From Alphaproteobacteria bacterium (GTDB lineage: Bacteria; Pseudomonadota; Alphaproteobacteria; JACZXZ01), in NCBI GenBank assembly GCA_035625915.1, contig DASPOR010000123.1:1-35474 (forward strand): 35,474 nt of DNA, written 5' to 3'. The translations under genes were made by a program, and so were the position numbers. Below, piece after piece: positions 24,099 to 32,459 of this stretch (positions are counted from its first letter, which is position 1; every line of letters starts with the position of its first letter). Below the pieces are notes generated by a model. The model searched no databases, had not been told where the DNA came from, and saw only the letters and a list, made by a program, of their open reading frames with translations.

Positions 24099-25397
24099 AT
24101 GACGGAAGACATTCTGGCGCCCGGTTTCAAAACCGATCCCTTTTGGTGGGATCAGGCGCCGTTGACGCCTGTGGCGAGTACCCCGCTTCCGGGACACGTC
24201 GATGTGGCCGTGATCGGCTCCGGCTATTCGGGCCTCTCAGCCGCGCTGACCTTGGCGCGCGCTGGCCGCTCCGTCCTCGTACTCGAGGCCGGAACACCGG
24301 GGCAAGGTGCAAGCTCGCGCAATGGCGGGATGTGCGGTGACATGCTCAAACCGTCGCTCGAAGAACTGACACGCCGGTACGGTGAGGCCCGTGCCAAGGC
24401 GCTCCTGCGCGAAGCGCGCGAAGCGCTCGGATTTATCGGCCAGTTTATCGCGCGGGAAAAAATCGACTGTCACTTCTCGGTCATGGGGCGCTTCACAGGC
24501 GCTCTCAAGCCGGGCCAATACGAGGAAATGGCGCGCACCTCCGAGACCCTGCGCAAGGTCACAGGATTTGAATTCGACATGGTCGGCAAGAGCGGCGTAC
24601 GCGACGAAATCGGCACGGACCAGTATGTGGGCGGGCGGGTCACGCACCACCACGGAGGCCTTCATCCGGCCCTTTATCACAAGGGGCTGCTCCAGCGCGT
24701 GCTGGCGGCGGGCGCCACGGTTCTCGGCGAAACGCCGATGATCGGCCTCCGCCGGGAAAGCCGCGGCTTTACCGTTGCGACGCCGCGCGGTGAATTCGAG
24801 GCGAAGGACGTCGTCGTTACAACCAACGGCTACACCGGTGCGGTAACCGGTTGGCTGCGTCGGCGCGTCATCCCGGTCACAAGCTACATCATCGCGACCG
24901 AGGAATTGTCCAACAACCTCATGCGCCAGCTCATGCCCAAGGGCCGCATGATCACGGACAACAACCGTCTGCTCGTCTATTATCGTCCCTCCCACGACGG
25001 CAAGCGGATCCTCTTCGGCGGCCGCGCCCATTACCGACCCGCCGACCTCGCCGACGCCGGTGCGATCTTGCGCCGCTACATGGTCAAACTGTTTCCGGAG
25101 TTGTCTGACGTGAAGCTCAGCCATAGCTGGTTCGGCTTCATCGCCTATACCTTCGATCGGCTCCCCCACACCGGTGTGCATGACGGCGTGCATTATGCGA
25201 TGGGCTATTGCGGTTCCGGCGTCGTGATGTCCACCTGGCTCGGGCGCAAGACCGCCCTTCGCATCCTCGGCGACAAGGAAGGAAATAGCGCCTTCGCCGA
25301 AATCGCGCACCCGACAGCCCCGCTTTATACCGGAAAGCCGTGGTTCCTTCCGCTCGTCAAAGCCTATTACCACGCGAACGACCTATTCGGACGCTGA
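24099..25397 (+). CDS. FAD-dependent oxidoreductase, gamma-glutamylputrescine oxidase (PuuB)-like
   Basis: 432-residue DAO-superfamily flavoprotein. The PuuB/YurR-type N-terminal extension (FKTDPFWWDQAPL) is followed by the FAD motif VAVIGSGYSGLSAALTLARAG (residues 37-57), VLEAG and GASSRNGGM, then a substrate domain with LLVYYRPSHDGKRILFGGRA and a C-terminal FIAYTFDRLPHTGVHDGVHYAMGYCGSGVVMSTWLG. Relatives oxidise gamma-glutamylputrescine or other N-substituted amines. The nearby class III aminotransferases and gamma-glutamyltransferase-like protein fit amine catabolism, but no glutamate-putrescine ligase or gamma-glutamyl-GABA hydrolase is in the window, so the substrate is open. The ATG at 24099 follows AGGGGAG. 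It is convergent with the class I aminotransferase gene 71 bp away. Confidence 0.9.
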   Translation: MTEDILAPGFKTDPFWWDQAPLTPVASTPLPGHVDVAVIGSGYSGLSAALTLARAGRSVLVLEAGTPGQGASSRNGGMCGDMLKPSLEELTRRYGEARAKALLREAREALGFIGQFIAREKIDCHFSVMGRFTGALKPGQYEEMARTSETLRKVTGFEFDMVGKSGVRDEIGTDQYVGGRVTHHHGGLHPALYHKGLLQRVLAAGATVLGETPMIGLRRESRGFTVATPRGEFEAKDVVVTTNGYTGAVTGWLRRRVIPVTSYIIATEELSNNLMRQLMPKGRMITDNNRLLVYYRPSHDGKRILFGGRAHYRPADLADAGAILRRYMVKLFPELSDVKLSHSWFGFIAYTFDRLPHTGVHDGVHYAMGYCGSGVVMSTWLGRKTALRILGDKEGNSAFAEIAHPTAPLYTGKPWFLPLVKAYYHANDLFGR

Positions 25398-25468
25398 GCC
25401 CAAACGCAACCGGCGGCAAGGCGCGCCATGCTGCCTGCATTGGCCAGTGTCGTCTCAGGCATATGCGG

Positions 25469-26647
25469 CTAATGACTCTGGCTCGCCAAAAGCCGTCGTT
25501 GCACCTCCGGCATCGAGGCTTGATCGAGGTTGGCGAACGCAAAGCGAAGGTAGGCGTCCTGGCCGGGGCCGAACATGGTACCCGGAAGGCACAGGATGTT
25601 CTCCTCGTCCGCAAGCCGGCGTGCGACGAGTGCGGCCGGTTCACCGTCGAACGGATGGCGTACATAGGCGAAATATGCGCCCGAACTCACGAGCGAGTAT
25701 CTCAGCCGATTGTCCTGGAAGATGCGGCGTAGCGCCTGGAGCCGTCCTTCTATCGCCGCGCACTTCTCCCGCTGCCAATCGCCCAGATGGTCGAGGCCGA
25801 ATGCGGCCGCTTCCTGCGAGATGTGCGGCGCGCAGATCGCGACACAATCCACGATCTTCGCGACTTCCGCCAACAGCCGCTCGCTCGCGATCATGGAACC
25901 GACTCGATAGCCCGTAAGGGCGTAGACCTTCGAGAAGCTGTAAAGCTGGACCAGCGTTTCGACCCAATCGCTGCGCGAGAAAAGCCCGTGCGGTGGCGTC
26001 GGATCGACGCGGAAATCGCGATAGGTCTCATCCACGACAAGCGCCAGGCCTTTCGCCTTGGCGAGATCGTAGAAGGCATCGATCAGTTCGGGCGGATAGA
26101 TGGCGCCGGTCGGATTGTTCGGCGTCACAAGAACGATTGCGCGCGTGTGTTGGGTCATCAGCTTCGCCGCATCGGCGGGATCGGGCAGAGCGCCGCGGTT
26201 TTCCCGACATGGCAGGTGAACGGCCCGCACGCCCTGCATTTCAAGCCACATCTGGTAATTGAAGTAGTAGGGCACCGGCAGCAAAACCTCGTCGCCCGGC
26301 CCCGCGAGTGCCGTCAGTGCAACGCAGAATGCCTGGTTGCAGCCCGCCGTGATCGCGACGCGTTCCGCCGAGATGCGCGCGCCGTAATTTTCGCTCATGC
26401 GCCGCGCGAGCTTTTCACGCAGATGAGGAAGGCCGAGGATCGCCGTATAGTTCGACGTGTCGGGAAGTCGAGCTAGGGCCGCCACATGGGCCTGCAGGGA
26501 TTCGGCCGGCGGATAGCTCGGCACTGCCTGCGCCATGTCGAGGAGCGGTTTCGACGGCGGAAAGACGCGACCGCTCACCCAGCCGTGCGCCTCGGCAATC
26601 GGCGGCACGGCGACTTCACGGACGAGAGAATTCACCCGGTAACCCAT
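25469..26647 (-). CDS. Class I/II PLP aminotransferase
   Basis: Fold-type I aminotransferase of 392 residues. Active-site residues are NNPTG (177-181), DETYRDF with the PLP-nitrogen-contacting Asp206 and Tyr209, the Schiff-base Lys240 in YSFSKVYALTG, and the substrate-carboxylate Arg in a later segment. The N-terminal RVFPPSKPLLDMAQAVPSYPP resembles AspC/AlaT-like enzymes of alphaproteobacteria that act on aromatic or branched amino acids. The ATG at 26647 is followed by the family N-terminus; GGGGAG is very close (two bases), a weak spacing, while the open frame up to 26971 has no homologous content. It lies 37 bp downstream of the class III aminotransferase on the same strand, so they are probably co-transcribed. 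Amino donor and acceptor cannot be assigned. Confidence 0.92.
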   Translation of the reverse strand: MGYRVNSLVREVAVPPIAEAHGWVSGRVFPPSKPLLDMAQAVPSYPPAESLQAHVAALARLPDTSNYTAILGLPHLREKLARRMSENYGARISAERVAITAGCNQAFCVALTALAGPGDEVLLPVPYYFNYQMWLEMQGVRAVHLPCRENRGALPDPADAAKLMTQHTRAIVLVTPNNPTGAIYPPELIDAFYDLAKAKGLALVVDETYRDFRVDPTPPHGLFSRSDWVETLVQLYSFSKVYALTGYRVGSMIASERLLAEVAKIVDCVAICAPHISQEAAAFGLDHLGDWQREKCAAIEGRLQALRRIFQDNRLRYSLVSSGAYFAYVRHPFDGEPAALVARRLADEENILCLPGTMFGPGQDAYLRFAFANLDQASMPEVQRRLLASQSH

Positions 26648-26684
26648 CGCTCCCCAACCATGCGCGCCATGACGGTCGCTCCGC

Positions 26685-28079
26685 TCAGATCGCCTTTGCC
26701 GCGCGAAGCTCGGCTTCGAATGCGTCGACCGTAGCACCGACCAGCAGGGCGATCTCCTCGACCTCCGGCTCGGTGACTGTAAGTGGCGGTGAGACCATGA
26801 CCCACTCGCCGTATTTTCCCTGCGCTGTGCGGCGCGCATAGAGCACGATCCCCCGCTCCATGCCGAGCTCGACAAGCCGATAGGGCGCCATGAGTTCGAG
26901 CGGGAGAATCGCCTTCGTCTCCTTGTTGGCGACAATCTCGATTGCCAACAACAGGCCTTTTCCGCGCACATCGCCCAATATCGGGCTTCTCGCCTTGAGT
27001 GCGTCGAGTTTTTCGCGCAGGGAACGGCCCATCAGATCGGCATTGGCGATCAGGTTCCGCTCCATCATCTCGCTGACCACGGCGTGTCCGATCGCGCACG
27101 AAAGCGGATTCGCCGTGTAGGTATGGCCGTGAGCGAAGCCGCCCGCGTTGGCCACGGCCTCAACCATCTTTCTCGGCGCCAGCACCGCGCCGAGCGGGGT
27201 ATAGCCCGCAGCGATTCCCTTCGCCAGGATCGCAATATCCGGCCGTGCCTCGGGCCAGTGGTCGGCGGCGAGGAACTTCCCCGTCCGCCCCGCACCGCTC
27301 ATCACCTCGTCATAAATAAGAATCACGCCATGCCGGCTGCAAATCTCACGTACCCCCCGGTAATACGCATCCGGCGCCACGAGTGCGCCGGTCGCAAGCC
27401 CGCCGACCGGCTCCATGATGAATGCGAGCACGGACTCCGGACCTTCGCGCAGAATTGTTTCTTCGAGGGCCGCGGCGCACGCCCGTGCATGCGATTCCGG
27501 CGTGTGGTTCGGCGGCAAGCGATAGGTGAAGGGCGCGGGCACCTTCGGCATCACCCGCATTCCCGGCCCGAACAGGGCCTCCGAATGGGGATCGCCCGTG
27601 ACCGCAAGTGCGCCGAGCGTGCCGCCGTGGTAACCGGGATTGCGGCCGATCACCTTGTAGCGAGAAGCAGCTCCCGTCACCACCGCATGTTGACGCGCGA
27701 GCTTGAGCGCTGCCTCGGTCGACTCGGAACCACCCGACGTGAAAAATGCCCGCTCGAGACCGGGCCCGGCAAGGCCCGTGATAAGATCGGAGAGTCTGAT
27801 GTTGGGTTCGTTCTCAAAAGCGCTCGGGTATGTAAAGGCGATCTTTTCCGCCTGCGCCAACATAGCCGCGACGACGCGCTTGTTGCCGTGGCCGAGGTTA
27901 CTCGTGACCGGGCCGGAAGAAGCGTCGATATAGCGCCGCCCCGAGGTATCCCATAAATAGATGCCCTCGCCGCGCGCAATCGTGGGGCGCCTTGCGGCAC
28001 CGGTCTTCATATAAAAATTTTGTATCGGCCCGCCCTGCTGCTCTTCGCCGATTTTCCTCGAGACCCCGGCATCCAGCAT
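26685..28079 (-). CDS. Class III PLP aminotransferase (aspartate aminotransferase family)
   Basis: 464-residue omega-type aminotransferase. Features are YLWDTSGRRYIDASSGPVTSNLGHG at the N-terminus, FFTSGGSESTEAALKLARQ, the PLP-contacting IYDEVMSGAGRTG with Asp257 and Glu258, and the Schiff-base Lys287 in AILAKGIAAGYTPLG. Such enzymes transaminate omega-amino acids, diamines or beta-alanine. The ATG at 28079 follows GGAGGGTGG, and upstream codons to 28232 are not homologous. It precedes the class I aminotransferase and is divergent from the patatin-like gene (221-bp shared region, no clear promoter boxes). The substrate is unknown. Confidence 0.93.
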   Translation of the reverse strand: MLDAGVSRKIGEEQQGGPIQNFYMKTGAARRPTIARGEGIYLWDTSGRRYIDASSGPVTSNLGHGNKRVVAAMLAQAEKIAFTYPSAFENEPNIRLSDLITGLAGPGLERAFFTSGGSESTEAALKLARQHAVVTGAASRYKVIGRNPGYHGGTLGALAVTGDPHSEALFGPGMRVMPKVPAPFTYRLPPNHTPESHARACAAALEETILREGPESVLAFIMEPVGGLATGALVAPDAYYRGVREICSRHGVILIYDEVMSGAGRTGKFLAADHWPEARPDIAILAKGIAAGYTPLGAVLAPRKMVEAVANAGGFAHGHTYTANPLSCAIGHAVVSEMMERNLIANADLMGRSLREKLDALKARSPILGDVRGKGLLLAIEIVANKETKAILPLELMAPYRLVELGMERGIVLYARRTAQGKYGEWVMVSPPLTVTEPEVEEIALLVGATVDAFEAELRAAKAI

Positions 28080-28300
28080 ATTCCACCCTCCGTTTCTGCC
28101 CGCGCGCGCGGGGACGCCCGTTCCATAAGCATAGCCTTGCAAGGGAGCGGGAGATAGAGCCTCGAACGCGCATGGGAGCTGTGACGAGCGGCCAGCACGC
28201 CGACGAGGCGGGCCGCCAAAAATTACTTTCAATTAACCACAACGCCGATACGATCCGCACTTGTGCCTGGCGAAGGCGGCGACGACCCGGAGGCTGGTAA

Positions 28301-30823
28301 TTGCGCGAAAAAGAGCTCAGGCTGGCGCTCGTCTGCTTCGGCGGCATCTCGCTCGCCGTCTATATGCACGGGATCAGCAAGGAAATCCTGAAGCTCGTCC
28401 GCGCCTCCTCAGGACTTCACGCAATCGTCAACCGCTCGGCGCGCGCGGAAGCTGTTTTCCATGGCAGTGCCGATCCCGACGATCCGGAATACGACACCGA
28501 AGCCATCTATTTCGAGCTTTTGCGCGATATCGGCCGCAAAGTCGATTTACGCGTGATCGTCGACATCATTGCAGGCGCATCCGCGGGCGGCATCAATGGC
28601 ACGATGCTGGCGCGGGCATTGGCCCACGACCTTCCGATGGGAAGTCTTCGCGATCTTTGGCTGATGGACGCGGACGTGACCGAGCTGCTCGCCACGGAAG
28701 CGCGTGCGAAGGTGTGGAGCAAATGGTTCATGCGTCCCTTCGTTTGGGCAGCGGCACGGATGCGCACGGTCGGCGCCATCAAGGATCGCGAGGTGCGCAA
28801 CAAGCTTTCACTGTTCCTGCGCTCCCGCTGGTTCAAGCCGCCCTTCGACGGCTTGCGCATGGCAGCCCTGATGTTCGACGCGGTCATAAGCATGGGCAAG
28901 CCGAAGCATCCGACAGCCTCACTCCTGCCTTCCAATCATCAGCTCGACCTCTTCGTCACGCTCACGGATTTTTACGGATACCAGCAGCTCATCCAGATCC
29001 ACGACCCGCCGCTCATCGGTGAGCGGGAACATCGCCATACGCTGAGCTTTCAGTATCGCCGCTGGCCCAATGGCGAGGTCGACAGCGACTTCGAGCTAGA
29101 AAACGCTCCAGCACTTGCGTTTGCGGCGCGCGCCACCTCATCCTTTCCTGGCGTCTTTCCGCCAGCGCAGATCCAGGAGATGGAGGCCTTGCTCAAGCAA
29201 CGCGGAATAGTCTGGGAGAGCCGGGATCGCTTCATCGCGCGGAATTTTCGTCCCTATACCGAGGCGCACGCCAAACCGGAAGCAACGTCTTTTGTCGACG
29301 GCGCGGTGCTTAACAACAAGCCGTTTCGCGAGGCGATCCAGGCGATCAGAGGCAAGCCCGCTTATCGACAGGTGGACCGGCGCCTCGTCTATATCGACCC
29401 CGATCCGTCGCAGCCGCCGCCACCCGACAGCCACCGCAGGCCCGGTTTTTTTTCGGCGATCAAAGGCTCCCTTTCCGACATCCCGCGCAACGAGCCGATA
29501 TCGGACGAGTTGACCTACGTCGCCGGATTCAATGAGCGCGTGCGCCGGCTCAAGTCGATCGTCGAAGCCGCTCGCCCACAGATCGCGAAACTCGTGGCCG
29601 AGGTCGCCACCTTGCCGTCGGACGGCCCGGTCGACGTCCAGCAAATCCGCGCGTGGCGGGAGGCGGTCAATTTTCGGGTGGCGCGCGATGCGGGGTTCGC
29701 CTACGAGGGATATGTGCGCCTGAAGCTCACCACCGTGCGCATATTCGTAAGCAACACGATCATATCGTTGTGCGCCATCCCGCCCCGTTCAGCCGCAGCA
29801 CGGGCGGTCGCGGAGATCGTCGACGCCTGGGCGGCACTCAGCGGATTCACGTATGTCGAGCGCGATAGTCACGCACTCAAGGAAGAATCGTCGAGCGATG
29901 AAGGCGAGTTGCCATCCTGGATCAAATTCCTGCTGTCATTCGACGTCGACTTCCGCAAGCGCCGCCTCAATTTCCTCGTCCAGGGCCAGAACCGTCTTTA
30001 CCAGATGCTGGACGACCCGTTTTGCCATGGGATGGAACCGACGACGGTCGATAAGCTCAAGCGTGAGTTTTATCGGTGCCTCGATGCGCTGCGGCAGCGG
30101 GAAAATCCGGCCGCTTTCAGCACGGCGACCCGACAAGCCGCGGCTGCACTCTTCACGTTGAAGCCGACGTCGCACGAAGCCCGGCAATTGAACGTTTTTG
30201 CCGAACGCTTCGCGCGGGAGAATGCAAGCCGGATCGAAGGGCTCATCGCGCGGCTCGCCGCTGAAATCGATCTCAACCGGACGACCCATGACGTCGATGC
30301 GCTCTTGGCCGGGATGGACACCGCCGCCTGGAGTCCCGCGGCACGGCGTGAAGTGCTGATCAATTATCTCGGTTTCCCATTCTGGGACGTATTGACGCTG
30401 TCGGTGACCAACTGGCGCGACGCCGCCGAATTCGACGAAATCCTCATCGACCGCATCAGTCCCGACGACGCGATGACATTCCGTGACGCGGGGCTTGTTG
30501 GTGAACTCAGGGGCACTGCGTTTGGCCATTTCGGCGCGTTCTTCTCACGCGCCTACAGGGAAAACGATTATCTCTGGGGTCGGCTTCACGCAATCGACCG
30601 GCTGATCGACATCGTCTGCGATTCCGCGGAGATCGACGCCTCGTCAGACGGCATCGACGTTAATGCGCTGAAGTGTCGTGCGTTCGAAATCCTCCTGGCG
30701 CGCGAGGCGCCGCACCTGCCACTGTGCGGCGAGGTGGTTGCCCGCCTGCGCGAGGAAATTGTCAAGCTCCGCGCCAAAAATGCGACGAAGCATCCGGCCC
30801 CGACCAGTGCTGCGCATACCTGA
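28301..30823 (+). CDS. Large patatin-like phospholipase, DUF3376-type
   Basis: 840-residue protein matching the bacterial 'patatin-related protein' group, in which an N-terminal patatin lipase is followed by a DUF3376 region. The oxyanion-hole segment VCFGGISLAVYMHG is at residues 11-24, the nucleophile Ser94 in GASAGG, and the dyad Asp333 in VDGAVLNNKP. The roughly 450-residue C-terminal part is Arg/Glu-rich and helical and has no signal peptide or membrane segment, so the protein is likely cytoplasmic or membrane-peripheral. The start is TTG at 28301 with GGAGG seven bases upstream; no better start is present. Lipid acyl hydrolysis is inferred from the dyad. It is flanked by divergent and convergent aminotransferase genes and has no obvious partner. 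Confidence 0.9.
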   Translation: MREKELRLALVCFGGISLAVYMHGISKEILKLVRASSGLHAIVNRSARAEAVFHGSADPDDPEYDTEAIYFELLRDIGRKVDLRVIVDIIAGASAGGINGTMLARALAHDLPMGSLRDLWLMDADVTELLATEARAKVWSKWFMRPFVWAAARMRTVGAIKDREVRNKLSLFLRSRWFKPPFDGLRMAALMFDAVISMGKPKHPTASLLPSNHQLDLFVTLTDFYGYQQLIQIHDPPLIGEREHRHTLSFQYRRWPNGEVDSDFELENAPALAFAARATSSFPGVFPPAQIQEMEALLKQRGIVWESRDRFIARNFRPYTEAHAKPEATSFVDGAVLNNKPFREAIQAIRGKPAYRQVDRRLVYIDPDPSQPPPPDSHRRPGFFSAIKGSLSDIPRNEPISDELTYVAGFNERVRRLKSIVEAARPQIAKLVAEVATLPSDGPVDVQQIRAWREAVNFRVARDAGFAYEGYVRLKLTTVRIFVSNTIISLCAIPPRSAAARAVAEIVDAWAALSGFTYVERDSHALKEESSSDEGELPSWIKFLLSFDVDFRKRRLNFLVQGQNRLYQMLDDPFCHGMEPTTVDKLKREFYRCLDALRQRENPAAFSTATRQAAAALFTLKPTSHEARQLNVFAERFARENASRIEGLIARLAAEIDLNRTTHDVDALLAGMDTAAWSPAARREVLINYLGFPFWDVLTLSVTNWRDAAEFDEILIDRISPDDAMTFRDAGLVGELRGTAFGHFGAFFSRAYRENDYLWGRLHAIDRLIDIVCDSAEIDASSDGIDVNALKCRAFEILLAREAPHLPLCGEVVARLREEIVKLRAKNATKHPAPTSAAHT

Positions 30824-30859
30824 CACGGCACCGGTTCCGGCAAACGCTTCGAGCGGATG

Positions 30860-32209
30860 CTAGATTGCGGCGGCCGAAATCGATGCCCGCAAAATGTCCA
30901 CGAGACGGTCGATTGATTTGGCCGGGGTCATGAGAGGTGGTGCGATGCAAATCGTGTCGCCGCAGGCGGGCGAGGCGCTGCCCGCACGCATGCGCGTGAT
31001 TAGTCCCCGCGCCATCGCCTCCTTCAACACCCGCCCGCCGAGCCCGAGTGCAGGATTGCGGCTCGACTGATTCTCGACGAGTTCGACGCCGCACATCATG
31101 CCAAGCCCCCGCACATCCCCGACGACGGGGAGCTTGCGCAAGGATTCGAGCCCAACGAGAAGCCGGCGCCCCATGATCGCCGCCTGTTCGACAAGCCCCT
31201 CGCGCTCGATGATCTCGATATTCTTGAGACCCACGGCACAGCACACGGGGTGCCCCGAATAGGTCGCGGCGTGCATGAATTTCTGGTCGGCAGGTGCTTC
31301 CTGCATTGTCGTGTGGACACGTTTCGAGACGAGTACGCCGCCAAGGGGGAGGTATGCGCTCGTCACCCCTTTGGCAAACGAGACGAGATCGGGCTCGACT
31401 CCCCAATGTCCGAGGGCAAACCACTTCCCCGTGCGCCCGAAACCGGTGATCACCTCGTCCGCGATCAGCAGGACATCGTGTCGGTTGCAGACTTCGCGCA
31501 GGCGCGGGAAATAGGTCTCGGGGGGAACGATCACCCCGCCGGCTCCCATCACCGGCTCGGCGATGACGGCCGCGACGGATTGAGCCCCCTCCTTGAGGAT
31601 CAGCGCTTCGACGGCCTCCGCCGCTTCGATTCCCGGATCGCCATTACCCGGCCAGCGATAGGGATAGGGTGCTGCCACCTGGAGAAAATTCGGTACGAGC
31701 GGTCCGAACATCTTGTGATAGGACGCCAGGCCGGTGGCGCTCATCGCCGCCATCGTAACGCCGTGATAAGCGTGGATGCGCGAAATGATTTTGACCTTGT
31801 CGGGTTGACCTTTGACCTTCCAGTAATAGCGCGCGATCTTGAAGGACGACTCGTTCGATTCCGCACCTGCCGTCGTGAAATAGACGGCGGCCGTGCTCGG
31901 ATAAGCAAGCTTCACGAGCTTTTCCGCGAGGCGGGCGGCCGGAGGGTTGGTCTGGCCGACATAGGCGGAGGCAAAGGCGAGGCGCGCCATCTGTTCGGCA
32001 GCCGCTTCCGCAAGCTCCTTGCGGCCATGCCCCACGTTGACGTTCCAAAGGCCCGAGAGGCCGTCGATATATTCCTTGCCGTCGGCGTCGACAAGCAATT
32101 CGCCACGCCCTTCGACGACCAGGATCGGCGCCTGATTGTCGATCGGATGATGCAGCGGATGGATCACATAGCGGCGGTCGGCTTCGATCAGGGCATTTGC
32201 GGCTTCCAT
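30860..32209 (-). CDS. Class III PLP aminotransferase, omega-amino acid/polyamine:pyruvate (SpuC-like) type
   Basis: 449 residues. The N-terminal LSGLWNVNVGHGRKELAEAA and the central VYFTTAGAESNESSFKIARYYWK are typical of the pyruvate-dependent omega-aminotransferases (taurine, beta-alanine, putrescine or spermidine as donors). IADEVITGFGRTG carries Asp251 and Glu252, and the Schiff-base Lys280 is in VSFAKGVTSAYLPLGG. GGAGGAGGGG precedes the ATG at 32209; the frame upstream to 32668 is not homologous. It is convergent with the patatin-like gene (36 bp between stops) and divergent from the gamma-glutamyltransferase-like gene across 250 bp. With the PuuB-like oxidase it suggests amine catabolism, which is inference. 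Confidence 0.93.
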   Translation of the reverse strand: MEAANALIEADRRYVIHPLHHPIDNQAPILVVEGRGELLVDADGKEYIDGLSGLWNVNVGHGRKELAEAAAEQMARLAFASAYVGQTNPPAARLAEKLVKLAYPSTAAVYFTTAGAESNESSFKIARYYWKVKGQPDKVKIISRIHAYHGVTMAAMSATGLASYHKMFGPLVPNFLQVAAPYPYRWPGNGDPGIEAAEAVEALILKEGAQSVAAVIAEPVMGAGGVIVPPETYFPRLREVCNRHDVLLIADEVITGFGRTGKWFALGHWGVEPDLVSFAKGVTSAYLPLGGVLVSKRVHTTMQEAPADQKFMHAATYSGHPVCCAVGLKNIEIIEREGLVEQAAIMGRRLLVGLESLRKLPVVGDVRGLGMMCGVELVENQSSRNPALGLGGRVLKEAMARGLITRMRAGSASPACGDTICIAPPLMTPAKSIDRLVDILRASISAAAI

Positions 32210-32459
32210 GTCCCCTCCTCCAGGTATCCTAGTAAGCCCGTCTCGCTCATCGAGGCATTCACGGGCCGTGTCGCTTGAAAGGCGCCTATAATTACGACCA
32301 ATCGGGCCGCAGCCACAATAGGCGAAGTGTACGGAGCGCGGTAATCCACACGGCCCCGTGACAGCTGGCGGGTGCCGGGCCGCATCGCTATTCTCCGCGA
32401 CGATACCGCGCGGCGCCTGCGAGTTCGCCAACCAAGTCTGGGTCAGCAGAGGCAATGCC

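Noticed and set aside
24237..25373. 378-codon minus-strand ORF antisense to the PuuB-like gene
   Set aside because: Shadow frame. The plus-strand FAD-binding motif and full-length family match identify the real gene.
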